Source: Calliphora vicina (lineage: Eukaryota; Arthropoda; Insecta; Diptera; Calliphoridae). Taken from it: DNA of 64,000 bases. Location of the stretch: positions 26,807,667-26,871,666 of the forward strand of contig NC_088780.1 in NCBI RefSeq assembly GCF_958450345.1, read 5' to 3'. Of the stretch, positions 34,478 through 44,929 are shown in pieces; position 1 is the stretch's first letter; every line of letters begins with the position of its first letter. The translations under genes were made by a program, and so were the position numbers. Below the pieces are notes generated by a model. That model saw only the letters and a program-made list of their open reading frames with translations. It had not been told where the DNA came from and did no database searches.

Positions 34478-34975
34478 AAATGGATGCATGACTTAAAAAT
34501 GCGGGATTAACAATAGATGTCGTATCTTTTGAACGCGGTTTTTGTCCTTAATAACATATATGTCATTTCGAAGGTACATATGTATATGTCGTTTATTCTC
34601 ACTTATCATCAACACCAAAGCCAAAAACGCTCTGTATTTGGTGAAATTACAGGGAACTTGTATAGAGCGCAACTAATTCGTTTGAAGTGAGCATTGGTCG
34701 AAAATCGCCTATGCGGCCAGACATGAAACCGTAATATTCGCTATGATAACGCTTGGCCACATGTTGCAATACTTGTTAAAAAGTATTTTAAATAAAGTGC
34801 TTGGGAAGTTTTGCCCCAAACATTTTATAGTCCAGAGCTTGCCCTGTCTCTGGGATACGCTTCACTTTGGAACAGATTATTCGATATTGTCTGCTTTCAT
34901 TCTTGGCCACAAAAGATGATCTGTTCTTTTGGCTCGGAATCCATATGTTGCTCTTAAAATGAAAAAAGGTCATAC
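34478..34975 (+). pseudogene. mariner transposase remnant with 5' terminal repeat
   Basis: The mariner-like terminus GCATGACTTAAAAATGCGGG sits at 34488-34507. Downstream on the plus strand lie decayed fragments: GNLYRAQLIRLK near 34645-34700, RNIRYDNAWPHVAILVKKY near 34727-34785 (second catalytic-aspartate block), WEVLPQ and YSPELA near 34800-34840 (third-acid block, degraded), then a frameshifted C-terminal part near 34880-34950. The N-terminal half between the terminus and 34600 is deleted. Confidence 0.75.
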
Positions 34976-35889
34976 TTAATAGTGGCCATTACTTTAAATA
35001 AATTTATAATGTACAAATATTTCAAAATAAAATCTAAATATTTAAAAAATACCATAATATTTGTGAAAGGTTGGCAGATTTTTGCATAAATATTTTGTAG
35101 ATTTATATTTACTTCGACAATCTTCTCCATGTACTTGCCCCAATGTGCATAGTGTCGAATTGTGAATAAAGACCTTAATGTATGAGCTTTTTAGATTAAA
35201 CCTTTTAATCATTTGGAGTCTTTAAAATTCTCAGCTTGGGGTATGTTCGAACAAAAAAAAAACTAAATGCAATCGAAGTATCTACAGAGATTAAATAATT
35301 TAAATAAAATTTTAATTAATTTCCTTTAAATAACAAATAAATTCAATTTCTGTTACTTTTATATTACATAACAAAAACATAAACTATTAAACTAAATTAA
35401 TTAAAAATTGTATTTTTCGTAATCTCATTTAAAGAAAAAGAAAACCAATTTAATATAATTTACATTTTTCATACTGTGTAACCGCACAAATATGGTTAAT
35501 TAAATAACAATTTGAATAAATCTTTGCTTATAACGAAACTGATTGTAAGTAAATTTAAATTAATTACAATTGAAAGGAATCAATTGCAAAAAAATAGAAG
35601 AAATATATCTTTAATTATTATAATAATATTATTATTGATGATAATAATGAGAACATTAATACGAGAGCGCTTATGAAAACACAACTAAATAAACATAAGA
35701 AAAATCATAAGTTTTTACTAACTGACATAAACAGAGATAATCAGAGACACACACAGGCATAGACTAATAGACATTCATGCAAATGTAAATAAACACATAT
35801 TCAGCGGTAAAAAATGCTAGGTCTTCACATTACAGGCCTTCTAAAATACATTTCGCTTTATATATCATACGATACTTATACTGAGGCGA
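34976..35889. other. AT-rich stretch, nothing recognised
   Basis: Stops in every frame; TTATTATAATAATATTATTA-type low complexity near 35610-35650. No element termini recognised. Confidence 0.5.
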
Positions 35890-36239
35890 TACTGTTCTTT
35901 TTTAGTGTTTTATTTTTTTTTAGTTTTACTAATGCTATCCCGACCATTTTCAGTCAAAGTATTTAAAATGATAAGAGAACTATCAGGACAAAGCTTGAAT
36001 TATCTCGTAATTATAGATCTCAAGATATTTAGAAATAACTGTTTACTTTGTTCCGATTCCTCCCATGGTTTAACATCATGCAGTGGTATGAAATTGATTC
36101 ATTTAAGTTTGAAGACTTTAATAATTACAGTTCTAGAGATATTAGATCCAATAGGTGCCACACCCAATAATACAATCCCCCCCATTTTTAGCCGAATTCC
36201 GTATTTTTTCTCTATTACCCCTCTTGCAAGCATATCGAG
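35890..36239. other. Open stretch of unknown origin, cut by the next element
   Basis: About 340 bp stay open on the plus strand (113 codons from 35905), with much of the minus strand open too (for example GIRLKMGGIVLLGVAPIGSN). Composition is less AT-driven than in the flanks. I recognise no family in either direction. It is terminated by the inverted-repeat element that starts at 36240, so it may be a truncated piece of an older coding sequence or the 3' part of the LINE remnant on the right. Confidence 0.3.
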
Positions 36240-37802
36240 CCCTTAGCGCCAAATTATCGTAAGCGACAAAACACAAATTTTACAGAAGAAGGTTTTTTCG
36301 ATTATTTTGAAATTTATACATAAAATTAAAAATGTTATGATGCGATATAATATAATTTCGTTCAAGCTATTTGTCTATTTTTCAAAAATATATATAACTT
36401 TTGACAATTAAAAATTCATGGAATACTTTATTGAAAAATATGACAAAAAATGTTTTTTATTGAATTTTTGCATAGACAAACATTTTTCGAATTGAAATAA
36501 AATTGTTATTTATGAATAGTTTTTAATGGAATTTCACACTTATGTAAAATTTTCTATTCAAAATGGAAAAATAAAAACGCATTTTGAAATTAATTATCAG
36601 CAATTCCGCAATTCCCAAAAAAGTGTTAGTTTTTTGGCTACAATATCTATACAAGGGTCGGAGTTATCGGAACCCTTTACAAAATAATTAAAAGCATATT
36701 GGGCCATCTAAATTCAGTTACTATATTTTGATATCGGATATGCGATTTGAGAATTTTTTCCCTAAATTTTAATTTTACATAAAAAATAGGTGTTTTTTGA
36801 ATGGACCTGGTCCCCTTGGTAAGTAAAATTTTTAATTTTTTTTTTCATTTTAAAAATTTTATTAAAACTTAGCTTTCAGAAAGTGTAAATTCCATATACA
36901 TACATCCTCTTAGAAATTTTTTGCGATAACTTAAAAAGAAAAAATTTTCTTTTTTCCAAAAAAAATTGCGAAAAATCGACTTTTTAAATTTTTTTAAATT
37001 CAAATGCATATAACTTTGGAATTTGTCATTATTTTTAAACACTTCTTTTTCTATTTGACACATACATATGTTGTTCCAAGGAAAAGTGGAGAAAATGGGA
37101 AAATATTTGGATACTCTGTTATCAAAAAACTGGAGTAGGTTGGGTAAAAATTTTGAAAATTTAATTTTCTAATGCGAATATATCCTAAGCTATAAGAGAT
37201 AATTGATAGCTACGACTAGGTCTAGGTAATTTTTTTGAAATTGGAACACAAACGAAAAAATAAGATCGTTTTAAAAATGTAACATACCCGAGGTGTCCTA
37301 CTTTGAGGACCCTTGGTCGCGCCCCTGGTGAGCCCATGAGGTACACGTTCATAACTTAAACTCGACAACACTTTTTCTTTGCGCATGTGAAATTTCATTC
37401 AAACCAATCTAAGTGTTTAGAAGTTACAGATTTATTTCTCTCTTTTTTTTCTATACCACTTTGAGGACCCTTGGTCGCGCCCCTGGTGAGCCCATGAGGT
37501 ACACGTTCATAACTTAAACTCAACAACACTTTTTCTTTGCGCATGTAAAATTTCATTCAAACCAATCTAAGTGTTTAGAAGTTACAGATTTATTTCTCTC
37601 TTTTTTTTCTATACCACTATGTGTCGCTTACGATAAAATTCGTTAACTGTAAAATGTAAACATTGACTTACGATAAAATCTTACCCCCTATAATTTTGAA
37701 GTTATTAACAATTTTGATATTCTGAGTCGGTCCATAAAATTTTAAGTTTAGCAATAAAAAAAAAATTAGAAAATGTCGCTTACGATAATTTGGCGCTAAG
37801 GG
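36240..37802. mobile_element. Inverted-repeat element X, CCCTTAGCGCC ends
   Basis: Termini CCCTTAGCGCCAAATTATCG (followed by TAAGCGAC) and its exact reverse complement are about 1.56 kb apart. Flanking TCGA on both sides could be a 4-bp target duplication or part of the inverted repeat. Inside are additional GTCGCTTACGATAAAA copies at 37623 and a 158-bp tandem duplication. No transposase is readable. It splits an older coding remnant. Confidence 0.8.
37301..37616 (+). repeat. 158-bp tandem duplication
   Basis: Two nearly identical 158-bp units begin CTTTGAGGACCCTTGGTCGC at 37301 and 37459. They differ visibly at only a few bases (for example CTCGAC versus CTCAAC). The GC-rich core (GCGCCCCTGGTGAGCCCATG) stands out from the AT-rich surroundings. 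Confidence 0.92.
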
Positions 37803-38050
37803 CTCGATGTGGTTTCCACAAGCATCTCCATCTTATACGATTTGTAGTAGTTGTTTTCGCTTCTTCCCATGTAAGATTGCACTGTCCTAGTTCTTGGAGT
37901 ATCGTGCGTCTTCATATATTCTTTGACCGACTATGGCTTCTAGAGCATTGTTGGCATTGTAGCATAACGTTGTCGGTGCCAACCTTCTTGATTCCCATAG
38001 CTTTGGTTTTTTTGATATTTTCCTCAAGTCAAATATTGCATGCTAATCTT
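37803..38050 (-). pseudogene. LINE (RTE-like) C-terminal remnant, part 2
   Basis: On the minus strand, ENIKKTKAMGI near 37995-38030 resembles the N..KTK.M block after the catalytic box in RTE-type reverse transcriptases. CNLTWEEAKTTTTNRIRWRC near 37820-37880 resembles the common C-terminal TW.EA...A.DR..WR block. Large parts between these are deleted. The 5' half continues at 38819-39045 beyond an inserted element, and the 3' side is cut by element X. Confidence 0.6.
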
Positions 38051-38818
38051 CCCAAATCTGTGGTGGTTTGGGAAAACTAGGTAACTCCATTTTTTGAAAA
38101 CAGGAGAAAAACACATTTTATGTTTTAAACATATTTCACTAATTATTTAATATGAATTTATGTTATTATGCATGCGCATTAAACAAGACATAATTTTAAA
38201 TTTTTTGTTGAAGATTTCTGGTTCCCTTGAATTCATTTTTGGACATTAAAACCGAAAATCGATGTCAGTTACCTTGTTTTTTAAAAAAAAAATGGAGTTA
38301 CCTAATTTTTCAAAAAAAAATATTTTTTTAAAAATATTTTACGGAATTAAAGCAACTTTAGTAATCATTTGTGGAAAAATATTGACTGTTTGACTCTGTA
38401 GGTTAATTTATCTGTTTTTATTGACGAAAAAATGGAGTTACCCAGTTTTTTCAAAAATAATTTTTTCTTTTTATTCATATGTACATATATCTATACATAT
38501 CAAAAATAAACGGAGTTTTTTTTCTTGTTTTAGGTTCAAAACTTGATTGTTTTTTGTTCTATTTCGCTGTTTCTCTCTTAGTTTTCGAAACAACGTCGTT
38601 TTAAACTTAAAATTTTTCAGTTTTTTAAGAAAATATGGAGTTACCTTGTTTTTTCAAAAAATGCATAGAATTAGCACATTTTTACATGAAATTAAGTTTT
38701 AAATGAGAAACTATATCAAAATTTCGATCTGACAGAGTGATAGCAAATGAAATGTATTTTCTATTTTTGGAATTATCTCGAAAAGTGGAGTTACCTAGTT
38801 TTTCCAAACCACCACAGA
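38051..38818. mobile_element. Inverted-repeat element Y with reiterated GGAGTTACC motif
   Basis: Ends are inverted repeats running CTGTGGTGGTTTGG, GAAAACTAG and GTAACTCCA. The motif ATGGAGTTACC followed by T- and A-rich sequence recurs at 38292, 38432, 38635 and 38785 (plus), with a shortened form at 38266 and an inverted one at 38080. It interrupts a LINE remnant. No gene inside. Boundaries are uncertain by about 20 bp. Confidence 0.65.
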
Positions 38819-39045
38819 AATCTTCTATCTTTGCTTGCATGTTGGAGATCTTTGCTTGCATGTTGGATCAGATATCATCCGCATTATTCAAATCCTCGGG
38901 ATGGCGTGAGATGCTACATGTAGGGGATATCCTTGCTTTACTCCAGCGTTTGTGTGAAATGTTTGACTTATCTTCCCGTTGTGAAGTACTGATAGTACTG
39001 CATCCTTGTATATAGCTCTGATGATTCTAGTTATTTTCTGGGTTA
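38819..39045 (-). pseudogene. LINE (RTE-like) reverse transcriptase remnant, part 1
   Basis: Minus strand from 39030 reads YKDAVLSVLHNGKISQTFHT then NAGVKQGYPL, matching the block just before the catalytic FADD box (the usual ..GVRQGC.LSP..). Then NNADDI near 38885 is a degraded catalytic box, and SNMQAKI follows. A duplicated AACATGCAAGCAAAGAT appears at 38832-38866. It is part of the same remnant as 37803-38050, separated by element Y. Confidence 0.65.
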
Positions 39046-39059
39046 CCCCTCTTCTTCTC

Positions 39060-39165
39060 AAACATTCTCGGAAGTGGATCTTAGACGGGGGCTATGATCA
39101 AATATGGACCGATATTCACAAAATATAGAAATTTGATTTTTGCATAAATATTACTCATCTGTGTA
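39060..39165 (-). repeat. DINE-like family 1, diverged fragment
   Basis: CGGAAGTGGATCTTAGACGG, then GGGCTATGATCA and ATATGGACCGAT match one internal unit. No termini. Confidence 0.5.
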
Positions 39166-39808
39166 CAATTTTGGTTCGAAATCGATATTTATATCTATAG
39201 ATTAATATATTTTTCAAAAGCGTATACATTTTATTTGGCAGGTCTACTTGCTTCCTGGGTCTGTAAACAAGGCCTAAATGAAGGCCACTTTACTGCATCC
39301 TTTTCCCGCTGGGTAAATATTTATAATATTGAGTGTGTATGTGTGTGTGTAAGTAAACAACTATAAACAAATATTTTGAAATATGAATTTTCCTAAAATC
39401 GTTTATTGCAAAAGACAAATAGACAAAACAATATTTCAACAAACAAAACAAACGCATGCTTAAACAAGCAAGAAGTTATTACAAACGCACTCTTATGAAA
39501 ATATATTCGAAGGGCTTAGTGCTGTAACTTGATAAGCCACATTATGTTGGAAAAATAGTTTTTATATATTTTAAAAAGTTATATTAATTTCATTAAATTA
39601 TGTTTATAAAATAAACAGTAGAGCTCTAAAGACAAATATTAATACATACTTTTGAATATATGTGGATTGTCATATATGAGCTCTAAGCGGTTCATTTGTG
39701 TGTTTATTTAATGGTGTACAAGCGACTGTGATAATAACTTTACACACGTATAATTCTATACATTAAAATATTGATATAATCGATATCAAAAGTTGGAAAT
39801 ATGTCGAG
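39166..39808. other. AT-rich stretch, nothing recognised
   Basis: Includes a short GTGTGTATGTGTGTGTGT tract near 39332-39350. No gene or element ends recognised. Confidence 0.45.
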
Positions 39809-39810
39809 TA

Positions 39811-40256
39811 CACAGAAAATACTATTTCTTAAACCGTTTCAATTCAAATGTTTGTCACACATTGAACTGGTTTCAATTATTTCATAATTAAATCAAGTAT
39901 TTATTTGCTCAAAAACAAAATTTCTTGATATTTTCTATTGAATTTTGAGTTTTGAATTTGATTATTTTGACAATTGAATATACATTTTCAATATTGGTTG
40001 AATAGATAATTTTCGTAATTGGAAACACATTTTTGTTATTTTTTGTGTTTCAATTACGAAAATTATCTATTGTAGTTGACATTCAACCAATAACGAAAAT
40101 TGTGTATTCGATTGTCAAAATTCGAAACTCAAAATTCAATAGAAAATATCAAGAAATTTTGTTTTTGAGCAAATGAATACTTGATTTAATTATGAAATAA
40201 TTAAAACCAGTTCAATATGGGATAAATGTTTGAATTGAAATATAATTTTTTCTGTG
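39811..40256. mobile_element. Palindromic MITE, CACAGAAAA ends, TA target duplication
   Basis: The two halves are inverted copies from CACAGAAAA to TTTTCTGTG, with the centre near 40030-40045 (AACACATTTTTGTTATTTTT). TA flanks both ends (39809-39810 and 40257-40258). The arms are about 210 bp with scattered mismatches. Two longer elements with the same ends and TA flanks lie at 40768-42653 and 61882-63344. Superfamily not assigned. Confidence 0.85.
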
Positions 40257-40767
40257 TAGGCTGTCATGAAGTTGCGGTACCGACAACTAAATGCCAATTG
40301 AAATAACTCCCAGGAAAAAATTAAATAACCCCTATTTCGCTATGGGAGTTATTTCATTATGAAAGGTTTTCTCTTTTTGGATGTATCCAAAAATGGCATC
40401 GCTCAGTAAAGATTTCTGGCATTGCCGGTCATCGGCCGTACGCAAAGGCTTTTTGCACTGGGGTGTAATGATAACCGACTTCGCTTAGTAAGGATGTTCG
40501 GTTTTAATCGAAACCGAAAAAGTATCATAAAGACCCACATATTGTATTTCCACTCAGCATTATGAATGCCTAATTTCATATTTCTGGGCCTATTATTATT
40601 GAAAATGCAAAAGAAATATACCACTATAATCACCTTTTGCGAATTCTAACTCATTCAGAATCACGTGTGTCTAATTTTTAGGTTTATTATTATAAAATAT
40701 TCCAAAAGTACTATTACATTAAAGAAATAGTTCTATATCCAACAATAATTTAATATAATAAAAAGTA

Positions 40768-42653
40768 CACAGAAAAAAACAAGTAAGAAAGTATGGTCGG
40801 TCAAGCCCGACCATATAATACCCTACACCAAGTAAATGAGTAAAAATATTTTTCTTTTAAAATTTCAATAATTTATATTTTTGAGTGATTTTCGGAAGTG
40901 GGCCTTATATGGGAGCTATGACCAATTATGGACCGATCACCATAAAATTAGGTCGTGTGATTTATGTCTATATTAAAGTTAACTATGTTGAATTTTGTGT
41001 GTATACCAACATTTTTAAGCGATTTATGCACGTTAAAGTGATTTTCGGAAGCGGGTCTATATGGGAGCTATGACTAATTATGGACCGATCGTAACAATAT
41101 TTGGTGACATGAATTTTGTATATATAAAACTTATTTGGAGCGAAATTTGTGTAGATACATAGATAAATTAAACATTTATGACCGATAAAATCCAATTTCG
41201 AGGGGACATTTGTATGGGGGCTAGGTGAAATAATGGACCGATTTCAGCCAGTTTCAATAGGCTTGGTCCTTGGGCCGAAAAAGTAATATGTACCAAAGTT
41301 GATTGAAATATCTTCAAAATTGCGACCTGTACTCTGCGCACAAGGTTTACATGGACAGCCAGCCAACCAGACGGACGGACGGACATCGTTTAATCGTCTC
41401 AGAAAGTGATTCTAAGTCGATCGGTATACTTTAAGGTGGGTGTTAGACTAATATTTTTGGGCGTTACAAACATCTGCACAAACGCATTATACCCTCCCCA
41501 CTATGGTGGTATAGGGTATAATAAAAATGAGTTTCAATTACGAAATTGATTATATTAATTAAAAATATGTTTGATTTTGCTCCAATCATCAAAATGATAC
41601 TATTAATTATTTGAAAATTAAAAAAAAATTAATTGACAAAAATAGTATTAAAAAACCAATTAAAATAGTATTAAATAAAGTAATTGAATTTCTGCACAAA
41701 TTTCAATTAATATTCTGATTGAATTAATTAAGTTTTTAATTTAAATTTTGCATAAAATCTACTAAAATATTAATTTACACAATTAAATGAAATCGACTAA
41801 ATAAAATGCGAATATTTTGACCAAATTTTTATATTTATTTAAAATCACAAATGTTTCTTCATTTAAAAAAAAAACAAACACATTCAAAAGTTTAAAATAA
41901 TTATGTAATATACATATGTAATGTAGTGTATATTTTGAAAACCCCTATATAATGTGTGCTCCGATTTGCTCCTTCAATGGTTTATTGTCTTCCATACTAA
42001 TTTGTCTTCATATTTCTCCTCAAATAGCAGCTTATGTTATTCCATATAAATAGGAACTGGAAGCAGTTCTGGTTTTCTTTCTGAAACATTTAAAAATATA
42101 CAATGTACAAATCTGATAAAATAATGAGATTTGGATAATTTTACCTAAGAATACACATATGCCATGTCTAGAAAAGCAGCATTAAGAAGGGAAACCGAAA
42201 CTAAAAGTATTATTTTGTTTTTCACCACAGATAACGAAGATATTCGACAGAAATTTGAATACTCGAATTATAGAGTCTTGGAAAACAAATCTGTGAAAAA
42301 GCAATAAAAATAGTTTTGATCAAATAAACATTTATTAACCAACAACAAACTTAACTTACCTGTCGCAATACTCATAATTGTGTAATCCACAACAGACGGA
42401 TATCGGGACACAGTAACAGACATTAATTTTATAATATTTGTACGTAAAAATGTGTAGACATTTATGAAAAAAATATTACATTGAAAAATAAATATTTGTC
42501 ATTTCGTTTTTTTCTGTCAGAATTTTTTATTTTTAAAAATAATACTATTTAATTAAAAAAAATAATTAATAGAATAAAAAAAAATATTGAATACAAAAAC
42601 AAAACCAAAAAAAAAAATTGATTAAAAAATTGTTTACAATAATTTTTTCTGTG
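40768..42653. mobile_element. TA-flanked CACAGAAAAAA element, 1.9 kb, with nested DINE-like copy
   Basis: Ends CACAGAAAAAAA and TTTTTTCTGTG, flanked by TA. A family-1 copy is inserted ten bases inside the left end. The remaining interior is AT-rich with AATTAATT-like words and a less AT-rich core at 41950-42330, where the minus strand contains PELLPVPIYME and KLLFEEKYEDKLVWKTINH in one frame separated by a stop; this may be a decayed coding segment of unknown origin. Confidence 0.65.
40778..41520 (-). repeat. DINE-like family 1, full-length copy G
   Basis: Both terminal hairpins are intact. Internal units start at 40911, 41063 and 41216 (152 and 153 bp apart). Three GTCC units lie near 41375 on the minus strand. 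It is inserted into the TA-flanked element. Confidence 0.92.
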
Positions 42654-43259
42654 TACAATTAGAAGATAAAGTACCAATTTTCCACAATTTAACCCCCGTC
42701 AAGTTTGAAATTAAAGTAATTTCCTGATTATAGAAAATTCAAAAAGTACCATTTTGAAGAACGAAAAAGTACTCCTAAGTTTGGTTTATTTCTCATTTTA
42801 TGGTATCATAATACCATTGAGCCCCCTATTCTTGATTATTTCTTTACTGAGAAGCATATTAGCCAACTTTAATGTATATATTAAAAAGGTACCATTAAAA
42901 GAAAAAGTACCAATTTTCCTTTAACCAAGTTTGAATTTTAAATTTGTTAGCTTTTCTCATATTATCAACTTATTTTGTTTATATAACACTGATATTTAAT
43001 AAATTATCACAAAACCCAACGAAACCGATCGGTTTTCAATTTTTTAAAACCGAAACCGCGTTTTTGAAATTCTTCGGGTTTTTCTCTATGATACACTAGA
43101 GTCCTCCTTCACCAAAGTATACTTTAAGATAATGATTGCAAATAACGTCTAAGTACAGGCCGTCAACCCACTAGAATTGTTTTATGTACTGTAGAAACAC
43201 GTCGTGTGAAATATTAGGATGATGGGATAACGTTAACTGGTGCCGCATAACGCTGAAGT

Positions 43260-43780
43260 TTTGTGGTGCATTTTCAAGGGGGAAAAATTAAATTTTTTCA
43301 GTTTTTGTTATAGTTTTTACATTAAGTAATTATTTTTACATAAAATATATCCATATTTACTTGTACACGAGTTTTTGTCTTCGTAGGATATCGTTAACCT
43401 ATTCGCAAGTATGAAGAAAAATAAAAATATTTTTTTAACAACAGCTTCAGAAGTCCAATTTAAAATTTTTAAAAATTTTGTTAACAAATTTGAGAATTTT
43501 TTTATCATCACATTGGGATTTGTTGAGAACATAATACGGAATAAAAATACGAAAAAAGAATGACAATACCTAAAATAGTACGATTTTCGAGAAAAACAAA
43601 TTTTTTGGCCATATTTTGGTGAATGATCCGAATTTCCTTACTGTTATGAATTTTAAGTAAAACCTACTCAGAATATTATAGTCCAGGTAATTCTAAATAT
43701 AGTCTGAACGGTTTACTAAAATCAACCCTTAAATCGTGAAGGATAAAGGTACAATTTTTCAATATTTGGAATTCCTCATG
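43260..43780 (-). repeat. Dispersed repeat family 3, partial reverse copy
   Basis: Reverse complement of the 22310 and 49365 copies over their left two thirds: it includes TAATTCTAAATATA, ATTATAGTCCAG and CTTAAATCGTGAAGG near the right end. The GGGCCACCCT terminus is missing. Confidence 0.65.
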
Positions 43781-44071
43781 GAAAGATTGCGAAATGCTAT
43801 ATATTTTTGGGACGATTTTGATGAAACTTAAGAAAAATGTAACACAAATTCTATTATTTTTTTGTTTTTTTTTAAAAAACAGCAGAAAAATTAAAACTAA
43901 TCCTTAATAGCACTTGGGGTTAGATGCTGCCAAGGGGTTATATTTTTCTCTGTCATGTAAAAACAAATGCAGAGTATAAAAGGAAAATCTGAAACACTCC
44001 AAAGGATCCAGGATCCAGGGGGGTGAAAAAAAGAAATTTCCCTCCTCTTAAAACCGTAAAATTTTAATATA

Positions 44072-44213
44072 AACAAGTAAGAGAGCTATATTCGGCTGTG
44101 TCGAATCTTATATACCCTTCCCCAAATTATACTTTAAAATACAAATTTTAATAATTTTTAGGTAACATTTTTTTTCAAAATTGTTTTTGAATTACTTTTT
44201 TTAAATTATTTTT
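44072..44213 (-). repeat. DINE-like family 2, 3' part with complete terminus
   Basis: Starts AACAAGTAAGAGAGC, then a hairpin with arms TATTCGGC and GTCGAAT(C), then TATATACCCTTCCCCAAATT, ATACTTTAAAATAC and a T-rich tract. It is interrupted at 44214 by a family-1 copy. Confidence 0.75.
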
Positions 44214-44834
44214 TATACCCTACACCACCATAGTGGGGAGGGTATAATGCGTTTGTGCAGATGTTTGTAACGCCCAAAAATATTAGTCTAACACCCACCT
44301 TAAAGTATACCGATCGACTTAGAATCAGTTTCTGAGTCGATTAAACGATGTCCGTCGGTCCGTCCGTCCGTCTGGTCGGCTGGCTGGCTGTCCATGTAAA
44401 CTTTGTGCGCAGAGTACAGGTCGCAATTTTTGGTACATATTATTTTTTCGGCTCAAGGACCAAGCCTATTGAAACTGGCTGAAATCGGCCCATTATATCA
44501 CCTAGCCCCAAATTTTGTTACGATCGGTTCATAACTAGTCATAGCTCCCATATAGACCCGCTTCCGAAAATCACTTTAACGTGCATAAATCGCTTAAAAA
44601 TGTTGGTATACTCACAAAATTCAACATAGTAAACTTTCATGTAGACATAAATCACACGACCTAATTTCATGGTGATGGGTCCATAATTGGACATAGCCCC
44701 CATATAAGGCCCACTTCCGAAAATCACTCAAAAATTTAAATTATTGAAATTTTAAAAGAAAAATGTTTTTGCTCTTTTACTTTGTGTAGGGTATTATATG
44801 GTCGGGCTTCACCGACGATACTATCTTACTTGTT
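44214..44834 (+). repeat. DINE-like family 1, copy H with internal deletions, inserted in family 2
   Basis: Complete start hairpin and a slightly mutated end hairpin. GTCC units are interrupted by one GTCG. About 130 bp of the first internal unit and the AAGATATTTCGATGAAAT block are missing. The family-2 T-rich tract flanks it on both sides. Confidence 0.88.
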
Positions 44835-44929
44835 TTTTAATAATTTAAATTTTTTTTTAATTTACTAGTGAAAAAAATTTGATTTGGTTCACAAATTTGG
44901 TTCAATTATGGATCGTTCCACACAAGACT

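Larger units (their letters stand above)
40495..43080. mobile_element. Possible outer element with CGAAACCG ends and AAAGTACC repeats
   Basis: The left end has TTCGGTTTTAATCGAAACCG, the right end AACCGATCGGTTTTCAATTT and AAAACCGAAACCGCG. Words like AAAAAGTACCAATTTTCC recur in 42670-42910 and AAAAGTA(T/C) forms at 40525-40765. These suggest one host element interrupted by the TA-flanked element at 40768. Termini are not exact inverted repeats, so this is tentative. Confidence 0.35.
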
